Assembly (NCBI GenBank): GCA_038259365.1
Contig: JBBSOW010000003.1
Location: 1 to 64,000 of the forward strand
Length of the DNA: 64,000 bases
Source: JBBSOW01 sp038259365
Lineage (GTDB): Bacteria; Actinomycetota; Actinomycetes; Propionibacteriales; Propionibacteriaceae
Reading direction: 5' to 3'
The number at the start of each line of letters is the position of its first letter. Position 1 is the first letter of the stretch. The translations under genes were made by a program, and so were the position numbers. This document shows positions 57,029 to 64,000 of the stretch, piece after piece. The notes under the pieces were generated by a model. That model saw only the letters and a list, made by a program, of their open reading frames with translations, had not been told where the DNA came from and searched no databases.

Positions 57029-57970
57029 CTACGCCACGTCGATCAAGTCACATCCGCACTCTGGGTGCACGCTCCACGGGCGCACCGCCGTGCTCGGCTC
57101 CTCGGCGCAGATCTCGACGGTGGCGCCCATCAGGTCCACGCTGTGGCCGGCGAGGAAGCCTGCCACCGCGACGACGATCTGGCTTGCGGCCCACCGTGCC
57201 CACACCGGGTCGGTGGTGTGGCGAACCTGGGTCAACCGGGCCAGCGCGGCGGGCCACAGGGGCGCCCGGGCCGTTCTGGCGAGGTCATAGCAGCGGGTGC
57301 AGGGGGTGCGCCCGGGGATCACGAGCGGGCCGACAATGACGCCGCGACGGAAGGGCCGGACGAAGAGATGGGCCTGGTCGGCGCGTAGCAGACCGTCGGT
57401 GATGGCGCGGTCGGTCTCGACGTAGTCGGTGGCGATAATGGTGACGTCGGCGCCGAGGTGCTCGGGTTTGGTCCAGTGATTGACCACGGTGGCCCAACGG
57501 GTCCAGTCGTGGCCCTGCCGGGCCACCAGCCAACTCTTGAGGCTTTGGGCCCCCGTGGTGCGAGTGAAGTTGTCGTACACACTCAGATCCGGCGGCTCGT
57601 TGTCCCATAGCACGAGATCGCGCACCCCCGCGGCGACGAGATCGTCGACGATGTGGCGGGCCAGCCGTCCCGAACCCAGGATCTTGATCCTCGCTTGCGC
57701 CAGCCGGGTCTCGAGGGCGGGCGCCAACACGAGCCCCGCCTCGTGCAATTCGGCCAGCACGGCCTTCCGGACCGCCGGGCTCGCGCCGTCCAGTTGTAAC
57801 CGGGCGGCCATTCCCCCGCCCTTTCCGAGCCCGGATTTCACGATCGAGCGATCCGCGGCCAGCCCAGCGCTGACCCCGTCCAGGCCGAAGAGGCCGTGGG
57901 CGGCGGCCAGCGCCACCGATCCGGACTCGTCGCGGAACAGGGCGTGAGCGGTGAGATCGAACGAGCGCAT
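57029..57970 (-). CDS. degenerate ThiF/E1-like protein
   Basis: A 313-residue protein with an E1/ThiF-like middle: IKILGSGRLARHIVDDLVAA replaces the usual GAGGLG nucleotide loop. VLWDNEPPDLSVYDNFTR sits where D-D-x-V-x-x-S-N-L-x-R normally lies, then ATDYVETDRA. Zinc-ligand pairs CTRC and CGC remain near the C-terminus. The N-terminal 90 residues resemble the winged-helix/RRE-type part of cyclodehydratase partner proteins. ATP-binding may be lost. It is conserved in position next to the ABC1 kinase in actinobacteria, but its role is unknown. The strong hairpin at 58063-58109 lies in the 161-base gap upstream. Confidence 0.75.
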   Translation of the reverse strand: MRSFDLTAHALFRDESGSVALAAAHGLFGLDGVSAGLAADRSIVKSGLGKGGGMAARLQLDGASPAVRKAVLAELHEAGLVLAPALETRLAQARIKILGSGRLARHIVDDLVAAGVRDLVLWDNEPPDLSVYDNFTRTTGAQSLKSWLVARQGHDWTRWATVVNHWTKPEHLGADVTIIATDYVETDRAITDGLLRADQAHLFVRPFRRGVIVGPLVIPGRTPCTRCYDLARTARAPLWPAALARLTQVRHTTDPVWARWAASQIVVAVAGFLAGHSVDLMGATVEICAEEPSTAVRPWSVHPECGCDLIDVA

Positions 57971-58062
57971 CCGCTCACGCTGCCACGCTCGGGGTCCCGA
58001 AGAGGCGGGCTGTCCACAGACTTGCCTTCCGTGCTCGCTCGCCGGAGGCTCGCCCGGAACGC

Positions 58063-58109
58063 ACGAAGCGAACGGCCGTTCCCGGTGGGGAGCGTGCCGT
58101 TCGCTTCGT
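58063..58109 (-). terminator. strong hairpin after the DUF5679 gene
   Basis: Perfect 14-base arms ACGAAGCGAACGGC and GCCGTTCGCTTCGT flank a 19-base loop, starting 22 bases past the DUF5679 stop on the minus strand. There is no U-tract, so factor-assisted termination, RNA stabilisation or a non-terminator role are all possible. Confidence 0.6.
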
Positions 58110-58131
58110 CGCTGAGATCAGGCCGTCGTGC

Positions 58132-58293
58132 TCAGGCCCGGCCGAGAATGCGGTTCAGGTTGGTTCCGCATTCGGGACACTTGGCCTTGGCCATCCGCGT
58201 GCCCTTGTCGTTGACTACGACATTGCCCTCGGCGGTGCGCTTAGCCTTGCACTTTACGCAGTAGAACTCACCGTCGTAAGTCTCGTCAGCCAC
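58132..58293 (-). CDS. DUF5679 zinc-ribbon small protein
   Basis: A 53-residue protein with two CxxC pairs, YCVKCKAKR and CPECGTNLNR, forming one zinc ribbon. The middle is the Val-rich EGNVVVNDKGTRMAKAKC. GTG 58293 is preceded by AGGAGGAAC, a near-ideal ribosome binding site; the longer frame upstream is not coding. DUF5679 proteins are common and small in actinobacteria, with unknown function. The leader gap upstream is long (453 bases). Confidence 0.88.
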   Translation of the reverse strand: MADETYDGEFYCVKCKAKRTAEGNVVVNDKGTRMAKAKCPECGTNLNRILGRA

Positions 58294-58746
58294 AGTTCCT
58301 CCTAGTTGGAATCCTTGGTGTCGCCCGGGCCGAAATCCCGGTGCGGGCGCAGGGGTGGGCATTCGTAACCCGTTGCTGCGTGTCCACCTTAACGGGCCGG
58401 CGGGCGATCCGCGGCTTTTCTCACGCTTAGGCGTGGCGCGGGGGGTCGAGTTCGCGCAAACCCAAGGACACAAGGAAAGCCGTTGTGGACATAGCAAGAC
58501 CCCCAGGGAACACCGGCCGCTTGCCTTCCCTGCGAGCGGTCCGACCATCTGGGGGTCTTGAGAAAAAACCTAGGGCCTTTGGCGGATCCTCGTCAAGTCC
58601 GTGTGGTCGAAAAGCCAAGCCGTTGAGGCCATCGGGATCGGCGCTCGCGAGCCGAGGCCTGTGGATAACATTGTGGATCGCTGGGGATAGGCTGGCACGC
58701 TTTGTGGACGAGGGTGCCGCGCTAGGCTGAGGCGTTCTATCCTCCT
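58294..58746. other. intergenic stretch with inverted repeat and DnaA-box-like words
   Basis: No protein gene is seen in these 453 bases between divergent genes. It holds a perfect 12-base inverted repeat CAAGACCCCCAG / CTGGGGGTCTTG (58495-58506 and 58549-58560) with a smaller hairpin in its loop and AGAAAAAA following on the plus strand. Four words near the DnaA box occur in the minus orientation: TGTGGACAT (58484), TGTGGATAA (58660, a perfect match to TTATCCACA), TGTGGATCG (58672) and TGTGGACGA (58703). Promoters of both flanking genes should also be here. Confidence 0.55.
58495..58560. repeat. 12-base inverted repeat with nested stem
   Basis: Outer arms CAAGACCCCCAG and CTGGGGGTCTTG are perfectly complementary. 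The 42-base interior contains GCCGCT...AGCGGTC-type pairing. The structure could be an RNA element, a cruciform or the remains of a small mobile unit. It lacks a U-tract on the side expected for either flanking gene. Confidence 0.6.
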
Positions 58747-59388
58747 GTGGAGGAAGCGGGCGTGTCGGATAACCGGACTAGGAATGAACAAATGAATCAG
58801 GCGCAGGTCGTCGTTCGCCGCAGCGCTCGGCGCAAGAAGACGGTGACCGCCTTCCGCGAGGCAGGTGAGATCGTCGTCGTCTTGCCCGCCCGGATGAGTG
58901 CCAAGGACGAGCGATACTGGGTGGATCGGATGCTGACCAGGCTGCGGGCCAAGGAGGCCCGGCGGGTCAGCCGGAGCGATGATGCACTGCTGGAGCGGGC
59001 CCTCGGCCTCTCCAGACGGTATCTCGCCCCGGCCCTGGGTGGGCGCGTGTTGCAGCCCACCTCGGTGTCCTGGGTCGGCAATCAGCGCAAACGCTGGGGG
59101 TCGACGACGCCGGACACGGGCGCCATCAGGTTGTCGGACCGGCTGGGGCCCCTGCCGTCGTGGGTGAGCGACTACGTCCTCCTGCACGAGTTGGCCCACC
59201 TGGAACACCCCGATCACACCGACGCCTTCTGGTCCTTGCTGGCCGGGTATCCCCAAACCGAGCGCGCCCGGGGGTTCCTGGAGGGTTACAGCCACGCCCA
59301 GGCCCGCGGGGAGGATCCGAGCGAGACGGGGGTCGACCCTCTCGACGGCGAGGACAGTGCTGACCCTCGCAGAGATCCTTGCCGATAA
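58747..59388 (+). CDS. YgjP/WLM-type M48-like metallopeptidase
   Basis: A 213-residue protein with the zinc-peptidase motif HELAHLEHPDHTDAFW (HExxH plus downstream His), preceded by VSWVGNQRKRWGSTTPDTGA, the usual block of the YgjP/DUF45 family. The start reads MEEAGVSDNRTRNEQ; ATG 58792 (MNQAQVVVRR) begins where conservation does and may be the true start. It is cytoplasmic, of unknown substrate. It converges on the ABC exporter genes. Confidence 0.9.
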   Translation: MEEAGVSDNRTRNEQMNQAQVVVRRSARRKKTVTAFREAGEIVVVLPARMSAKDERYWVDRMLTRLRAKEARRVSRSDDALLERALGLSRRYLAPALGGRVLQPTSVSWVGNQRKRWGSTTPDTGAIRLSDRLGPLPSWVSDYVLLHELAHLEHPDHTDAFWSLLAGYPQTERARGFLEGYSHAQARGEDPSETGVDPLDGEDSADPRRDPCR

Positions 59389-59545
59389 GCGATGGGTTGG
59401 CTGGCAGCAACCTGGGCGACCCCTGTGTCCGCCGCTGCCCTCGGCGATGTCATGCGTAGCCGATTCACCCCGAACGCATCCTCGCGCGCCAGCCACCGCA
59501 CGGCACCCCCCGGCACCGCGGAAGGCCCACAGCGAGCGCCGAGCG

Positions 59546-61519
59546 CTAAGACGTCCACGCCCGCCACAGCGCGGCGTATTCGCCGTCGGCGGCCATCAAC
59601 TCCTCGTGACTGCCCAGCTCCACGACCCGGCCCTGCACCAACACCGCGATCCGGTCGGCGTCGTGCGCCGTGTGCAGGCGGTGCGCGATCGCGACCACCG
59701 TGCGCCCCGAGAGCAGGGTGCTGATCGAGCCCTCCAGATGGCGGGCGGTCTGCGGATCGATCAACGACGTCGCCTCGTCGAGCACCAGCGTGTGCGGATC
59801 GGCCAGGATGAGCCGGGCGAGGGCGATCTGCTGCGCCTGGCCCGGCGTGAGGCTCGTGTTACCCGGGCCCAGCAGCGTGTCCAATCCGTGGGGAAGCCGC
59901 TGCACCCAGCTCCAGGCGTCGACGGTGCGCAGCGCCGCCTCGACGTCCGCATCGGCCGACCCGGTGCGCGCGAGCACGACGTTGTCCCGCACGCTCCCCA
60001 CGAAGACGTGGTGCTCCTGGGTGACCAGGGCCACCTCGCGGCGCAGATCCTCCAACGGCAGCTCGACCAACTCGACCCCGCCGACCGCGACCGAACCGGT
60101 CCGTGGGCCGTGGATGCCGGACAGGAGCCGACCAAGGGTGGACTTGCCCGATCCGCTGGGGCCGACGATGGCCAGGCGTTCCCCCGTTCGCAGCTCGAGA
60201 TCGATGCCGTGCAACACGTCGGTGTTCTCCCGGTAGGCGAAACGCAGATCTCGCCCGCGCAGGTCCGCGCTCGTCGGGCGCGCGAGACCGGCCTCGCGAT
60301 CCGGCGCCACTCCCGCGATGCCCAGCAGCCGGGCCGTCGAGGTCATGGCCACCTGCAGCCGGTCGAAGTTGGCCACCATCGCGTCGAAGGGTTGAGCGAT
60401 GATGCCGACGTAGAGCATGGCGGTGGTGATCTGGCCCAGGGTGAGCCAGCCCTGGGCGAAGCCGATGGCGCCGAGGGCCACGGTGATGACCCTGGGCAGG
60501 CTGAAGGCGTAGTCCATGGCGAAGAACAACACGTTGCGCAGCGTCATGGTGTACCGCTCGGCCTCGGCCGACTCCTCGATGCTCTCCGTGAGCACCCGTC
60601 GCCGCATGCTCCGCAGGCCCAGCGCCTCGACGGTGCGGGCGCCCTCGACGGTCTCGGCCAGGGCCGTGTTGATCCGCGAGTAGGTGCCGCCCTCGGTGAT
60701 GTAACCCGCCGCCGAACGCCGCAGATACCAGACCACGGCGAAGCCGGCCAGGCCGAGCAGGATGAGCGTCGGCGCCGCGAGAGCGAACGAGTTGAGGACC
60801 ATCGCCACGAGCGTCAGCGCGACGGTCATGCTGGCGATGACCATCTCGGGCAGCGCCCGGCGCACGCCGTTGCTCATCGAGGTGACGTCGCGGGTGACGC
60901 GGGTGATGAGGTCGCCGGTGCTGGCGCTCTCCACCTTGCCCAGCGGCAGCTTCAAGATCGCGTCCACGACGCGTTCGCGGGCGCTGCTGAGCGCGCTTTG
61001 ACCCAGCACCGAGGACAGGTATTTGGCGATGAACGTGGCCACGGCCTGCACCGCGACGATGATCAACAACCACGTGAAGTTTCGGGCCGCGGCGTCGATC
61101 GCTTCGGTGAGCTGGCCCGCGGCGACGAAGCTCGCGGTGGCGTCGACGAGCCGGCCGAGCAGCCACGGCATGCACAGGGCCGCCACCCCGGCGAGCGCGT
61201 TGGCGAGCACGACCGCGATCAGCAATCCCCGGTAGGCGCCGATCAGCGAGGCGAGGAAGGCGCGAACGACCCTCGGCCCGGCCACGGGCAGCCCTCGCTT
61301 GGGGTTGGCGGAGCTGGCGAAGTAGTCGGTGGCCCGCTCCTGCCGGATCGCGTAGCGGCGCCGCATCCCGGCAATGCGTGCTCGCGCACCGGTGGCTGGT
61401 CGGGTCGGGGGCGACGTCGGCCCGACGCTGGGGTCCTCGAGCCACGATTGCGCCGAGTGGCGTGCGAGGGGGCCCCGCAATCGGCTGCGCTGGGACTCCT
61501 CGTGCTGCTCGTCGATCAT
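59546..61519 (-). CDS. ABC exporter half-transporter, ATP site intact, signature altered
   Basis: A 657-residue transmembrane plus ATPase half-exporter. Its six-span membrane domain begins near residue 85 (LASLIGAYRGLLIAVVLANA) and the nucleotide domain near residue 420. Walker A GPSGSGKSTLG, Walker B LVLDEATSLID and the H-loop VAIAHRL are intact. The signature, however, reads LTPGQAQQIAL in place of LSGGQ. It overlaps its partner gene upstream by 4 bases (ATGA). The partner has the opposite defects, so the pair forms one working ATP site. Drug, lipid or siderophore export are possible; the substrate is not evident. Confidence 0.93.
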   Translation of the reverse strand: MIDEQHEESQRSRLRGPLARHSAQSWLEDPSVGPTSPPTRPATGARARIAGMRRRYAIRQERATDYFASSANPKRGLPVAGPRVVRAFLASLIGAYRGLLIAVVLANALAGVAALCMPWLLGRLVDATASFVAAGQLTEAIDAAARNFTWLLIIVAVQAVATFIAKYLSSVLGQSALSSARERVVDAILKLPLGKVESASTGDLITRVTRDVTSMSNGVRRALPEMVIASMTVALTLVAMVLNSFALAAPTLILLGLAGFAVVWYLRRSAAGYITEGGTYSRINTALAETVEGARTVEALGLRSMRRRVLTESIEESAEAERYTMTLRNVLFFAMDYAFSLPRVITVALGAIGFAQGWLTLGQITTAMLYVGIIAQPFDAMVANFDRLQVAMTSTARLLGIAGVAPDREAGLARPTSADLRGRDLRFAYRENTDVLHGIDLELRTGERLAIVGPSGSGKSTLGRLLSGIHGPRTGSVAVGGVELVELPLEDLRREVALVTQEHHVFVGSVRDNVVLARTGSADADVEAALRTVDAWSWVQRLPHGLDTLLGPGNTSLTPGQAQQIALARLILADPHTLVLDEATSLIDPQTARHLEGSISTLLSGRTVVAIAHRLHTAHDADRIAVLVQGRVVELGSHEELMAADGEYAALWRAWTS

Positions 61520-63396
61520 CCCTGCTCACCTCGTAGCACGACCGACCGATACGCGCTCGTGCCGGCCAGCAACTGCTCGTGCGTGCCCGCCGCGGCCACG
61601 ACACCGCCGTCGAGGAACACGATGTGGTCGGCCCTGTGGAGCAGCAGGGGAGAGGCCGACATGACCACCGTCGTGCGGCCGGCGCGAAACGGCGGCAGGT
61701 GGCGGGCGATCCGGTCCTCGGTGTGGGCGTCGACCGCCGAGGTGGGCTCCACCAGGATGAGGATCGGCGGCTCCTGCGCTAGCGCGCGGGCCAAGACCAG
61801 CCGCTGACGTTGACCGCCGGAGAGGCCCCTGCCGCGCTCGTCCAGCTCGCCCTGCCAGCCACCTGGAATGGCCTCGTAGACGTCCTCGGCGGCGGCGGTG
61901 AACAGCGCCCGCTCGGCCTGCACCCGGCTCAGCCGGGCGTGGGGATCGACGGCTTGCTGCAGCGTGCCGGCGAAGACGTGGCTGGCGGTGTCGCTGAGCA
62001 CGATCTCCGCGCGCAGCTCGTCGATTCCGATCTCGGCGAGATCGATCCCGCCCAGAGTGACCCCCCACGGCCCCGTGGCGAGCGCGACGTCGCGGCTACT
62101 GGCCGCCTCTTGGGCCCGCTTCTGCGCCCGCGCCAGCGCTCTGGCCGCGGCGGGCTTGAGATCCGGCGGGATCTCGGTGGTGGGGGTGGGGTCGGTCTCG
62201 GGCGGCAGGTAGCGGGCGAGTCGATCGGCCAGGGAGGCGGACTCGTCGGGGTCGGCGCTCACCACGACCGTGAACTTCCCGCGCTCGAGGACCGCGCCGC
62301 TGTGTTCGTCGACGAGGTCGCCTTCGCCCGACTCGTGGCCACCGTCGACGGCCGAACCAACGGGCTCGGACGGCTCGCGCCAAGGGTCGCTGATGCTCAG
62401 GACCGTGCTGGTACGGCGAGCGGCAACCCGCGTGCGCGTGAACGTCTGCGCCCACTCGAAGAAGGTGCGGATCGGACTGGTCATGAACAGCCCGTAGCCC
62501 AAGAAGGCCACGAGATCGCCCAGGCTGAGCCGTCCGGTGGTGACCTCGGTGACGCCGAGGTACATCAACGCGATGATGAAGATGCCCGACAAGACGACGC
62601 CGGTGGCATCGACCAGCGATTGCCAGGCGCCGGCGGTGATGCCTGCGGTCTTCACCCGGCGGGACTGGGTGGCGTAGTTGCGCCCGAAGATGTCCTCCCC
62701 GCCGACGCCGCGCAGGATCCGCAGGCCCGCGACGATGTCGGTGGCCATCGAGGTGAGGGTGGAGTTGCGGCTGCGTTCGAGGGCCTGGCTGCGCTCCATC
62801 GGCCCCAGCAGCGGGGCGGCGACGAGCACCACGAGTGGGGCCACGATCAGGACGACCAGCCCCAACCGCCACGAGGTGGACAACACGATGAAGGCGACGA
62901 TGGAGTAGCCGATCAGGGCCGAGGCGGCCCGGATGCTCACCTCGATGAACTCGCCGAACAGGTCCGCGTCGTTGGTGGAGACCGATAAGACCTCACCGGT
63001 TGGCATGCGGCGATTCATCACGTGGCCGAGCTTGAGCGACTTGTTCGAGGTGAACTCGGTGGTGCCGTAGAGGCTGATCAGCCAGGACCGCACGATCAGG
63101 GTGTGGTTGAGAATGCCCAGGGCGGCGCCGAGCACGGTGATGATGGCCAGCGCGACGATCCACCCGGCCGCCTGACTTGGCCGGCCGGCGGCGATGCCGT
63201 GGTCGATGGCGCGCCCGAAGATCCACGGCGTCAGCACGACCGGCAGCTCCCACAGCACCGCGACGAGCGCCAGGAGGACCAGCAGCCGTCCCTGATAGCG
63301 GAAGGTCCACCTCAAGAAGGCCATCGGGGTGCGGGTATCCGGCGTGACCGCGGCCGGGTCCAGGTAGCCGCGCACGTTGGGGGGAAAGTTTCGCAT
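61516..63396 (-). CDS. ABC exporter half-transporter with degenerate ATP site
   Basis: A 626-residue half-exporter. The membrane domain starts near residue 30 (FRYQGRLLVLLALVAVLWEL). In the nucleotide domain, Walker A is lost (VVVSADPDESASLADRL replaces GxSGSGKST), Walker B reads ILILVEPTSAVD with Val for the Asp, and the H-loop His is Ser (VVMSASPL). The signature LSGGQRQRLVLARAL is intact. A polar linker lies before the site. ATG 63396 (MRNFPPNVRGYL) is chosen; the longer frame to 63507 overlaps the nuoN end and reads unlike a transporter. The gene precedes and overlaps its partner. Confidence 0.92.
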   Translation of the reverse strand: MRNFPPNVRGYLDPAAVTPDTRTPMAFLRWTFRYQGRLLVLLALVAVLWELPVVLTPWIFGRAIDHGIAAGRPSQAAGWIVALAIITVLGAALGILNHTLIVRSWLISLYGTTEFTSNKSLKLGHVMNRRMPTGEVLSVSTNDADLFGEFIEVSIRAASALIGYSIVAFIVLSTSWRLGLVVLIVAPLVVLVAAPLLGPMERSQALERSRNSTLTSMATDIVAGLRILRGVGGEDIFGRNYATQSRRVKTAGITAGAWQSLVDATGVVLSGIFIIALMYLGVTEVTTGRLSLGDLVAFLGYGLFMTSPIRTFFEWAQTFTRTRVAARRTSTVLSISDPWREPSEPVGSAVDGGHESGEGDLVDEHSGAVLERGKFTVVVSADPDESASLADRLARYLPPETDPTPTTEIPPDLKPAAARALARAQKRAQEAASSRDVALATGPWGVTLGGIDLAEIGIDELRAEIVLSDTASHVFAGTLQQAVDPHARLSRVQAERALFTAAAEDVYEAIPGGWQGELDERGRGLSGGQRQRLVLARALAQEPPILILVEPTSAVDAHTEDRIARHLPPFRAGRTTVVMSASPLLLHRADHIVFLDGGVVAAAGTHEQLLAGTSAYRSVVLRGEQG

Positions 63397-63457
63397 GTCG
63401 TGCAGAACTTTAACCCGGTGATCGACCCCGGGGCGAGCGGTTTTCGCGGGCTGCCGG

Positions 63458-64000
63458 CTACCCGGAGATAACCGGCCAGACGATGCCGGCGGCCAAGCCG
63501 AGGGCAACGCTGAGGGCCGCGGCGCCGACCGCCACCCCGCTGCTCCACCGTCGGGGGTCGTTCTGCTGGGAATTCTCCTCTCCGGAACCGGCGGGGTCGG
63601 ACGACTCGTCGGCCGCCGCGGCCTTGCCGAAGGCCGCGGCGAACCAGGGGAGGTAGTAGCCGAGGCTGACGAGGGTGTTGACCAAGAGCACCACCACCAA
63701 CCAGGCCAACCCGCCCCGCCACGCCGCGACGGAGACCGCGAGCTTCCCGACGAACACCGCGGCCGGGGGCGTGCCCAACAGCCCGAGCAGGCTGACGAGC
63801 AACGCCGCCGCCAGCCACGGGTGCCGCCTCGACAGTCCGCGGTAATCGGAGATCGAGCGGTGCTCGGGCAACGCCACGACGACCGCGAAGGCGGCGGTAT
63901 TGGTGACGGCGTAGCCGCCGAGATAGAACAGCATGGCCGGGAGGGCCAGGTCCGTGCGGGTGGCGACCGCGACCGGGACGAGCAGATACCCCACCTGGCT
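63458..64000 (-). CDS. nuoN: NADH-quinone oxidoreductase subunit N (NuoN), C-terminal part
   Basis: The frame is open to the right edge, so only the last ~180 residues are seen. The piece has membrane spans and the NuoN/antiporter pattern: GYLLVPVAV, PAMLFYLGGYAVTNTAAFAV, ISDYRGLSRRHPWLAAALLV, SLLGLLGTPPAAVFVGKLAV and LVNTLVSLGYYLPWFAAAF. This is the last subunit of complex I or a close proton-translocating relative. The tail after residue PWFAAAF (AADESSDPAGSGEENS) is a polar insertion, followed by a final membrane segment. The other nuo genes should lie to the right of the window. Confidence 0.85.
   Translation of the reverse strand, partial: SQVGYLLVPVAVATRTDLALPAMLFYLGGYAVTNTAAFAVVVALPEHRSISDYRGLSRRHPWLAAALLVSLLGLLGTPPAAVFVGKLAVSVAAWRGGLAWLVVVLLVNTLVSLGYYLPWFAAAFGKAAAADESSDPAGSGEENSQQNDPRRWSSGVAVGAAALSVALGLAAGIVWPVISG

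Noticed and set aside
58355..58561. 68-codon plus-strand frame in the DnaA-box-like gap
   Set aside because: It crosses the inverted repeat, has no ribosome binding site and resembles no family.
59357..61807. 816-codon plus-strand frame over the ABC exporter genes
   Set aside because: Antisense shadow; no domain signature, while the minus strand holds Walker and signature motifs.

Overview
The window is GC-rich, densely packed actinobacterial DNA. The clearest markers are a WhiB7 regulator with an attenuator-like leader, a mycoredoxin, the AdnA/AdnB helicase-nuclease pair, UvrD2 with a C-terminal HRDC-like region, NudC and a PknG kinase. I recall the same backbone order from Mycobacterium tuberculosis around Rv3213c-Rv3196: ParA-like ATPase, DEAD-box helicase, DUF3107 peptide, TetR regulator, MoeZ, AdnA, AdnB, NudC, mycoredoxin, UvrD2, WhiB7, ABC1 kinase and ThiF-like protein. 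The organism is therefore an Actinomycetota member. No 16S or other taxonomic marker is present, so the genus cannot be named.

Layout. Positions 1-3.8 kb hold an SDR oxidoreductase, an IS110-type transposase fragment, an alpha/beta hydrolase and a ParA-like ATPase. A DEAD-box RNA helicase and the DUF3107 peptide follow (3.8-6.0 kb), then a 0.65-kb repeat-rich gap. From 18.9 kb back to 6.7 kb lies one minus-strand run of ten genes, most with overlapping start and stop codons: TelA, an XpaC-like protein, a CbbX/EccA-type AAA ATPase, GlnX, GlnH, an unknown 403-aa protein, PknG, a PP2C phosphatase, a vWA protein and an FHA protein. This joins the GlnX-GlnH-PknG amino-acid sensing pathway to the kinase/phosphatase/vWA triad and TelA known from Ter-type stress systems. 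It is the most unusual system in the window.

The backbone resumes at 19 kb with TetR, two DUF21-CBS membrane proteins and MoeZ, a second repeat cluster, a cold-shock protein, AdnA-AdnB and NudC. A metal island follows (31.7-35.9 kb): DUF305 lipoprotein, Cu+ P-type ATPase with a CsoR-like operator, CmtR-type regulator and CDF transporter. A complete RecC-RecB-RecD operon occupies 35.9-45.1 kb, so two recombination helicase-nuclease machines sit about 5 kb apart. Next come a frameshifted DUF222/HNH gene, mycoredoxin with a NAD(P)-binding protein, a large FAD/Fe-S oxidoreductase, an MFS transporter, UvrD2, the WhiB7 leader and gene, the ABC1 kinase and a degenerate ThiF-like protein. The right end carries a small zinc-ribbon protein, a gap with DnaA-box-like words, a YgjP-type metallopeptidase, a two-gene ABC exporter with strongly asymmetric ATP sites, and the 3' part of nuoN.

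All calls rest on reading motifs, start sites and gene order by eye. No database search was run.
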